From Collybiopsis luxurians FD-317 M1 (lineage: Eukaryota; Basidiomycota; Agaricomycetes; Agaricales; Omphalotaceae): a stretch of DNA of 64,000 nucleotides. Both the position numbers and the translations under genes were made by a program. Each line of letters opens with the position of its first letter. Position 1 is the first letter of the stretch. This document shows positions 56,396-64,000 of this stretch, one piece after another. The stretch spans positions 588,686-652,685 of the forward strand of contig KN834753.1 of the NCBI GenBank assembly GCA_000827265.1, written 5' to 3'. The notes under the pieces are model-generated. The model saw only the letters and a list, made by a program, of their open reading frames with translations. It searched no databases and was not told the DNA's origin.

Positions 56396-57462
56396 CTTGC
56401 TTTAATGGAGGAGATGGCGGTTTGAAGAGAAGAATGAAAACTTGTTCCACGAAAGCCACGGCTTAAAATGGATTGCTTGGCGCTAAAAGGGACCTGATAC
56501 ATGACTTGATGTTTTGAAAGGTCCAGTGTTACCGGGCCCGAATTGGATTGGTTTTCAAGAAGATCCTGATTTCACTAAAGTAGTTATCGGTGTTATTTAT
56601 CTTCAGATATCGGGACTATTATATCGGGCAATCGAGGCGGAGGCGGAGGTGGCTTGCTCCGACAGGCTCCGACCCGACGGCTTCCACGTGCTTATCCCGC
56701 GCACGGACCACCTCAAAATTTTATAAAAGCACGTCTCCTGCATCCTGGTTTCTTTAGAACATACTCATCAGGATCTTTTTATAGAAACTGACCGAGTCTC
56801 GCATTTTTACAAATGCCACTTCTTCAAATCCAGTAGATGATTTTCGCGCTCTCTCCTCATACTGAGAACATAGCTCTCCCAGCGAGAGTTTCGAGGACGT
56901 TTGGTTCGTTCTCTGGGTCCTCGTCAGAGTGACTCGGAAGACTTGCCAGGGAGATGAGCGTTTGTCTGATGGATTCTTTCTTATTTTACTGTATGTATGT
57001 ACTTTAATGAATGTGAAATTTATGTTCTTGCTATCGAATACTTGGGACTTGAGCTGAAGAGTTTCGGTGAATGAGGAATTTTCGGTATCAGTAGCCTCGC
57101 GTGCTGTGCTCTCTCCGTAGCCTGAAATGAACCAATTTTTTTTTTTGGTGAATGGGTTTTTTTTCTTCTAACTTACCCATGACCGTGGTTGCCAGTTTAC
57201 AAAACCGAGTTCTCTTGACATTTTAAAGCAGAGTGGTTAAGCGTAACGACTCCGAAACTTGCTAGAAAACTACATACGTGCACACTGCACTTGTCCTAGC
57301 TCATATATGGCCATTGCGTAGGCGCTGGTAGTTTCTTAATACGTTTGGCTTAGCGCCCACACGTGCCTGGCGGAAAAAAAAAGTTGGCGCTTTGCCTTCC
57401 TTGGAATCCTTCACCGCGACCCACCAACGCTCCTGGCTTACACTTGGTGAATCTGTCCCACC
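56396..57462. promoter_or_regulatory. Divergent intergenic region, metacaspase / RPA190
   Basis: About 1.07 kb between two divergent starts. It has T-rich runs near 57,135 and 57,160 and a CT-rich leader before the RPA190 ATG. No gene is supported; a tRNA-like string at about 57,230 was rejected. Confidence 0.5.
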
Positions 57463-60400
57463 ATGAATATCTCACACTCATTACCTTCCACCGTAACTGG
57501 AGTTTCTTTTTCATTTCTAACAACTCAAGACATCCGTCGCATCTCCGTAAAGCAGATTGTTAATCCTGTCCTTCTTGATGATTTAAATCGACCCAATGCT
57601 GCTGGACTTTACGATCCTGCACTAGGACCTAGTGATCGCCAGGATGTGTACGTGCTTGCAAACTATAATACGTAGATATGAATTTGACATTTGGTTTTAG
57701 ATGTGCGACATGCCGTCTCAGCTACTTCACCTGTCCAGGCCATTTCGGACACATCGAGCTGCCTGCACCTGTATTCCATCCTCTTTTCTTCGCCAACATG
57801 TACAATCTCTTCCGGGGCTGTTGTTTATGGTGTCATAAATTCAAACTGAGTAATGAGAGCGTAAATCCTGTCTTTTACTCCAAGTTTTGACCGTTCTCAA
57901 TCATTTATCAGTTGGTAAAATATCGCGCAAAATTTAGACTGCTCGAGTATGGTCTTCTGGAACAAGCTCATGCAGTCGATTCAATCAAAAGAGTATTGAA
58001 ACAAAGAGAAACTCCTCCAAAGAAGGACAAGAAGAAGGGAAAGGCTGACACTGAAGACGACACGGAAGAAGAGGAAACAAACCGCGATGTTGAGATGGTT
58101 GCGGATGACGGCGAACCTGACGAGACCGAGGCGGAATATTTGAGACGAATCAATGTCTATGTGACTGTCACCATTGCTCGTAGTAAGGCTGCCGGATTCA
58201 GGCGAGGCAGTTATAAAGATGGGCTCGTGTATCAGTATCGAAAGGATCTTATAAACGAATTTCTGAAGGCAACAATACTGAATAGGTGTCAAAATTGTAG
58301 AACGTACGTGATTCGTCTTTCTAGCTTGACTGCCGCGCTTGAAATTGAACCCGGAATTTAGACCTGCCTACTCCTTCCGTAAGGAGGGTCATACGAAAGT
58401 CATCGAGTACGATCTTTCGGAAAAGCAGAAGAAGTCTGTTCTGAAGAAGCGGCCGGACGTCTTGGCTTTGGAGAAGGCCTCGGCATATGTATCTAAACAC
58501 GAAGCAAAAGGAGCGTCTCCGGATGAAGACGAAGATGCCGAGATGTCTGAACCTCCAGACTCGGAAGGAGAAGGGGACACTTTGGGTGAAGAGGAAGATG
58601 AAGATGAGGAAGCTGGTGCAAGAAACGAGGATCAACCTAAAGATTCCAATGGCAAAGCTCTTCCGCGGGCAGCCAACGGCAAGGTTAAAACTAAACGCGG
58701 CCGAAACGAACGTGTTGTAGCTCCCGAAGAATGTCGAGCCCATCTTCGCCGGCTCTTTCGCAACGAGTCCGAAATGTGCTCCCTGCTCTATGGGAAACAC
58801 AGTTCATACGCCAAACTCGATGAGGAGGACCTTTCGCACGCTTCAGCAGATATGTTTTTCTTGGATGTTATTCCCGTCGCTCCAACCCGATTTCGTCCAC
58901 CTGCAAAGATGAACGATACCCTGTTTGAGCACCCGCAGAACGAACTTCTCGCACGAGTGATCAACACCTCGTACAGACTTCGAGATCTGAATGTTGACCT
59001 CCGAACGGCCTCGCAGAAAGGGGAAAAGTCTGATGAAGACAAAAGAAGGAAGGTGATGGAGCAACTTTTGGCGGCGTTGATACAGCTGCAGGTGGACGTG
59101 AATAGTTTTATGGATAGTAGCAAGAATCCTCAACCCGTGCGCCAAGGGAAACTACCTCCAGCTGGCGTCAAACAAGGATTGGAAAAGAAGGAAGGTCTAT
59201 TCCGGAAACATATGATGGTGCGCACTCGAGTCGCTTCGGGAGGGGTAGTTTTGACGATGTTGCTGACAGGGGAAACGAGTCAATTATGCAGCCCGTTCAG
59301 TAATCTCACCAGACGTTAATATTGAACCCAACGAAATCGGTGTTCCTCCTGTTTTCGCCAGAAAGCTCACCTTCCCAGAGCCAGTCACGCATGCAAATTT
59401 CCACGAAATGCGTGCTAGAGTTATCAACGGTCCTCGAGGATATCCTGGGGCAACAATGGTCGAATATGAAGATGGAACCCAGGTTTCGCTTGTACGACTC
59501 TTTTCTCGTATTGTCTCTGTCACCTTTTCTAACTCGTGCTATGTCGCGCAGGATAAATTAAGCATCGATCAGCGTACGGCTATTGCCAACCAGCTTCTCA
59601 AGCCTCAGGAAGACAAGGCTTCCTCAGGAGGACGTCGAGGACTTTACACCAGAACGCCCGCCGTGAACAAGAAAGTTTACCGGCATCTTCGAGATGGAGA
59701 TATTTTGATTCTAAATCGTCAACCTACTCTGCATAAACCAAGTATGATGGCTCATAAAGCGAGGGTTTTACTTGGAGAAAAGACTATCCGAATGCATTAC
59801 GCGAACTGGTGAGATATGTTGTTGGCTTCCATGTGCAGGGCTAACGTTGGCTCCTAGTAACTCTTACAATGCTGATTTTGACGGAGATGGTGAGAAATAG
59901 TTCTTTATTCGATTTTCCGCAGACTGATAACATGATACCTAAGAAATGAACATTCACTTTCCACGTAAGGTTTCCTATACTTGTTCAACACATTCCGCTT
60001 ACTTGATGCCTTTGTATCAGAAAATCAGGTTGCTCGTGCTGAAGCTGAGATGATTGCCAATACCGACAACCAATATCTCGTGCCGACCTCAGGAAATCCT
60101 CTTCGCGGTCTTATCCAAGATCACGTAGTCGCAGGCGTATGGATGACGAACCAAGGTGCTTTATTCAGCCGAGAAGACTACTTCCAGCTTTTATATGGTG
60201 CTCTGAAGCCTGAGGACGAAGGTATTGATGGTCATCGATTGGTTACTCTGCCGCCCGCAATCTGGAAACCGAAACCACTCTGGACTGGGAAACAGATAGT
60301 GTGTAGTTATCTGGCTAAAGCAACTGGATTAGGCTGATTATTCTGTCCAGATCTCTACTGTGCTGAAGAACATTACTCCTGATAACATGGAGGGTCTCAA

Positions 60401-63400
60401 CCTCACTGCTGGCACTAAAGTTCCTGGTCATCTCTGGGGCACCAACTCAACAGAAGATCAAGTGGTATTCATGGACGGCGAGCTGCTATGCGGCATCCTC
60501 GACAAAGCAGCATTCGGAGCCTCTGATTATGGTATCGTTCATTCCGTGTACGAGCTGTACGGTGCCGATATCGCTGGGAGGTTGCTCGGTATTCTGAGTC
60601 GCCTTTTCACCAAATTCCTGCAGCATCGCGCATTCACATGTCGAATGGACGATCTTATGCTGACGCCGGAAGGAGACGAGAAACGAACGGAGATCCTTCA
60701 GAATGGCAAGGATCTGGGCACTAAGGGTGCTATCGAAAACTTCCCGTCCCTCAGTAACGTACCTAAAGAAGAGGTTCCTGAAGTTCTGAGAGGGTTGTTG
60801 CAGGAAGTGTTGAGGGATGACAACAAGATGGCGGGTCTCGATATGACGGTCAAGAGCGGTCTTTCGAAATTGACTGCAAGTATCGAAAAAGCTGTCATGC
60901 CCAACGGTCTACTGCGGAAATTCCCTCACAATCATATGCAGGCCATGACAAACTCGGGTGCGAAGGGTAGTGCAGTCAATGCACGTCAAATCTCCTGCGC
61001 TTTGGGTCAGCAGGAACTAGAAGGTCGTCGTGTTCCCGTCATGGTCAGTGGGAAGACTTTACCTTCGTTCAAGGCTTTCGAAACAAAGGCCATAGCTGGC
61101 GGGTACGTTGCTAGTCGATTCTTGACAGGCGTGAAACCGCAAGAATTCTATTTCCACTGTATGGCTGGCAGAGAAGGTCTCATCGATACCGCTGTCAAGA
61201 CATCGCGTTCAGGGTACCTGCAGAGGTGTCTCATCAAGCATTTGGAGGGTATCCGAGTACATTACGATAATACCGTACGCGGGAGCGATTCCTCTGTCTA
61301 CCAGTTCCAGTACGGGGGGGACGCTTTGGATGTGACTAAACAGAAGCACCTACGACAGTTTGAGTTCATCGCTCGAAACGAAAAGTCTTTTGTCAACAAG
61401 CTGCGGCCAAAGGACATTTTACCGTTTGCTGCTGGAGACGATGCCACGCTCTACATGAAGAAGGTCTTGAAAACCAAGTTCGCCAGTAGAACCGTTGATC
61501 CTGCACTCTCTCTGTACAATCCTACCAGATATTTGGGAAGCACCTCTGAAGCATTTGCTGAGGCTCTGAAGGTCTACCTGAAGAAGAACCCCGACAGACT
61601 AATCAAGGGCGACTTTGAGGAAAAATGGAAGAGTAGAAAGTCGCCCTTGAGCGCTGGGTCTTTCCGCATGCTGATGCATGTCAAGTACATGCGAAGCTTG
61701 GTCGAGCCGGGGGAAGCTGTCGGTCTGCTGGCTTCTCAAGGGTACGATTTCCTTCGATTGCGTATTTTTGCAAGACTGAACCTTGTTTCTTAGCGTCGGA
61801 GAACCTTCAACACAAATGACCCTCAATACTTTCCACTTTGCTGGTCGGTATCTTACTTCTTCCTTCTATCTTTGATTCATGAGCTGACGTTTCGATCAGG
61901 TCACGGTGCCGCCAATGTCACCCTTGGTATTCCACGTCTACGAGAAATCGTCATGACAGCCTCCCAGAAGCCCAAGACGCCTTCCATGAACATCCGGATC
62001 CGCGCCGAAACTCCTCAGGAAGACATAAACATTTTCTGCAAACGAGCAAGTCGGCTAACGCTTTCCCAGCTCGTCGACAATGTCTCGGTCACAGAGCAAC
62101 TTCAGGCCGAAGGGGACTCTAGAAGGATGCAATACATAGTTAACATCAAGTTGTTCCCAAGAGAGGAATATGAGGAAGAGCATGATGTCGAACCTTCGGA
62201 AATCCTAGATGCCTTTGCGGTCAAGTACCCGCTCATGCTGAAGAAGGAAATGACAACAGAAATGAAGAGACTCGATGCTGACCTGAAGAATCAAATTGCT
62301 CAACTCGGTAAGGGAAAGAAGGCGACTAGAGGGGACCTCGGTGAACCGGTTGCTGCTGACGATGATAACGATGAAGAGCCTACGAGTGGTTCTAAGCGAC
62401 GAGGTGACGACGAAGAGAGCGAAGCTGGGGACGGGAATGCTGATGATGAGAAGCGTGCCCGACAGAGAAAGGAACAAGCGACATATGAAGACGACGATGA
62501 AGACGAAGAAGAGGAGATGGGCGAGTATGGAGATGAAGAGCTGGAGGCAGAGTTTGCAGAAGGCGAGAAGGAGGATTCCGAGCCTAAAGTGAAGAAGCTC
62601 GTACCGAAGAGCTTCCAGAATCGAGTCAAAGCTGTCGGTAATTCATTCCAACTCAACTTCCCTCAAGCGGTATCGTTCGATTTTAACGAAACCCAGTGTA
62701 CATTCCAACTTGATGTGAGTTTGAGTTCTTCCTATTGGCACAGTTGAATATTCGTTAACGTCGTCCTTAAGTTCCCCTCGGATATGCCCAAGCTGCTACT
62801 TGTCGGAATCATCGAACGAACATGCCGTGCCACGGTCATTCGCGAAATTCCCGGGATCACCGACTGTTTCCAAACTAAGGAGGAAGGTAAAAAAGGCGAA
62901 CAGTCTGTTGTCAAGGTACTGCCTACATTTTACGATTTGTATCGTCCTCCCTTACATGTTGTATTTTCCCTAGCTTACTACCAATGGTTCAAATTTCCGT
63001 GGCCTATGGGAGTTTATGGCCGACGCAGAAGAAACCATCATTGAGGATAACGATGTGTATTCCAACGATATTTACGCCATTCTCAAAACGTATGGAGTCG
63101 AAATGGCACGGGAGGCTATACTTCGAGAGATGGGCGGTGTGTTCGGAATATACAAGATTCAAGTAGACCGACGTCACCTTGAGCTCATTGCGGATTATAT
63201 GGTACGTTGTGGCTGTATATGGGAGAAGATTCTAGAATAACTTTTGCCTGTATTCTTTTCAGACATTCGAAGGAGGATACAAGCCATTTAACCGCAAAGG
63301 CATCTCCACAAATTCCTCGCCGCTATTAAAAGCCTCTTATGAAACGACGGCCGCGTTCCTGTCTGACGCCACTTTACATGGAGATTTTGATGATCTCTCA

Positions 63401-63490
63401 ACTCCGTCAGGTAACATCGTTTTAGGTCGTCCAAATCAAACAGGAACGGGCGTATTTGATGTGAGGATGCCCGTTGAACAAGCGCGGTAA
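57463..63490 (+). CDS. RPA190: RNA polymerase I largest subunit, Rpa190/RPA1
   Basis: Catalytic subunit that makes the 35S pre-rRNA in the nucleolus. The ATG at 57463 gives MNISHSLPSTVTGVSFSFLT. The clamp zinc site is spliced to DV/CATCRLSYFTCPGHFGHIEL, then CCLWCHKFKLS. An acidic insert (58,500-58,650) follows. Core motifs: ILNRQPTLHKPSMMAHKARV; the catalytic Mg loop NADFDGD (near 59,875), spliced to EMNIHF; and the bridge-helix region HCMAGREGLIDTAVKTSRSG. Next are SQG/VGEPSTQMTLNTFHFAG, GHGAANVTLGIPRLREIVMT, an acidic Pol I-specific linker (EDDDEDEEEEMGEYGDEELE), and a final domain ending GTGVFDVRMPVEQAR at 63490. About a dozen short introns. Length of about 1,650-1,700 residues matches the family. 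No damage was seen. Confidence 0.96.
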
Positions 63491-63852
63491 TCACCATTGT
63501 TCTTCAGGCTTATTGTTCGCCGCAAAAGTAAAGTTATGTTTATTATAATGGTTGTTAATGTGACTGGTAACGCAAATTTCACAACGCGAATTCTTGACAA
63601 AATTCCTGTGCAGCAAGGCGAATATCCGCATGTTGTCTGCGCGCTAGCTCGAAAAAGGTAAGCTGGCAGAAAGCAGGCTGTTTTACACGCTCACAACACG
63701 CTGTTGCAACGCTGCACGGGCGTGACACACCCGCGACAGGTCACCGTCACGTGCGACTCGAACTAAGCAGTGGCAGTGCCCATTTTTTTCATTTTGACTC
63801 AATACCCCCACAGTGCCCTTGCCTATCAAACCCTTCCTTTGTACGTCCCATC
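63491..63852. other. Intergenic, RPA190 3' flank and next promoter
   Basis: 362 bp between same-strand genes. Contains a polypyrimidine leader just before the ATG at 63853. No other feature was seen. Confidence 0.5.
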
Positions 63853-64000
63853 ATGTCGCTCTCCACCTTTACTGCCTCCCGCCCTGGCCCACTTGGTGAA
63901 TGGCCTCTGGAGCGTTTTCTACCCTCGAGCTCCAAATCAAGTGGTCCTAGTCGCCCCAACAAACGCCCTCTTTCACCGGGGGGCCCAAGTCTTTTCAGTC
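63853..64000 (+). CDS. 5' end of a gene cut by the window
   Basis: The ATG at 63853 opens MSLSTFTASRPGPLGEWPLE, then RFLPSSSKSSGPSRPNKRPL, Ser/Pro-rich and running off the window end. A basic SRPNKRP stretch could be a nuclear signal. The product is not recognised from these 49 codons. Confidence 0.6.
   Translation, partial: MSLSTFTASRPGPLGEWPLERFLPSSSKSSGPSRPNKRPLSPGGPSLFS

Noticed and set aside
57226..57275. tRNA-like 5' half (GCAGAGTGGTTAAGCGTAAC)
   Set aside because: It resembles an A box and D-arm, but no B box (GGTTCGANTCC) or acceptor-stem pairing follows within 100 bp. Likely chance.
1..64000. CRISPR array, rRNA genes, LTR retrotransposon
   Set aside because: No regularly spaced repeats, no rRNA-like sequence, and no reverse transcriptase, integrase or paired LTRs were seen.

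Overview
This window is nuclear DNA from a filamentous basidiomycete fungus, most likely an agaricomycete mushroom. Genes are dense, lie on both strands and carry many 45-65 nt GT-AG introns. The conserved proteins (Mak16, Vps17, Vps60, Pex14, RCC1, metacaspase, RNA polymerase I largest subunit) read as fungal. CDS boundaries below span introns. Splice sites were inferred by eye from donor/acceptor motifs and protein continuity, and the species is not identified.

Left part (1-20.4 kb): glycogen branching enzyme, peroxin Pex14, a secreted M24 peptidase, a Baeyer-Villiger-type flavin monooxygenase, ribosome-assembly factor Mak16, retromer sorting nexin Vps17, a membrane-anchored GH17 beta-glucanase, GTP cyclohydrolase II, a small single-pass membrane protein and a large low-complexity protein with a Cys-containing tail. 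These are mostly housekeeping or wall genes.

Middle part (20.6-35.2 kb): the most plastic region. A segment of about 2.6 kb carrying a short-chain dehydrogenase (SDR) gene is tandemly duplicated. Copy A has taken in a 346-bp non-autonomous DNA element with an 8-bp target duplication, imperfect terminal inverted repeats and an internal telomere-like tract. It also has a private 67-bp tandem repeat. Next to it lie an aromatic-ring FAD hydroxylase, a CysA-type serine O-acyltransferase, a third SDR, ESCRT-III Vps60 and an aldehyde dehydrogenase, so the block is rich in oxidoreductases.

Right part (35.2-64 kb): RCC1 (Ran exchange factor) with an apparent one-base frameshift near its C terminus, followed by a decayed second RCC1 copy. 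Then come an unrecognised acidic-tailed protein, a 2-oxoglutarate oxygenase, a DUF4112 protein, a Par32-like GRGG-repeat protein, a BTB protein, a Laa2-like clathrin-adaptor accessory protein, a probable Rrn11/TAF1A Pol I factor, a spermidine-synthase-like membrane protein, a tiny SMP-like protein, a metacaspase with a histidine-rich prodomain, RPA190, and the start of one more gene cut by the window end.

Functional links: Mak16, the probable Rrn11 and RPA190 all serve rRNA synthesis or ribosome assembly. Vps17, Vps60 and the Laa2-like protein serve endosomal traffic. No CRISPR, rRNA, confident tRNA or complete autonomous transposon was seen.
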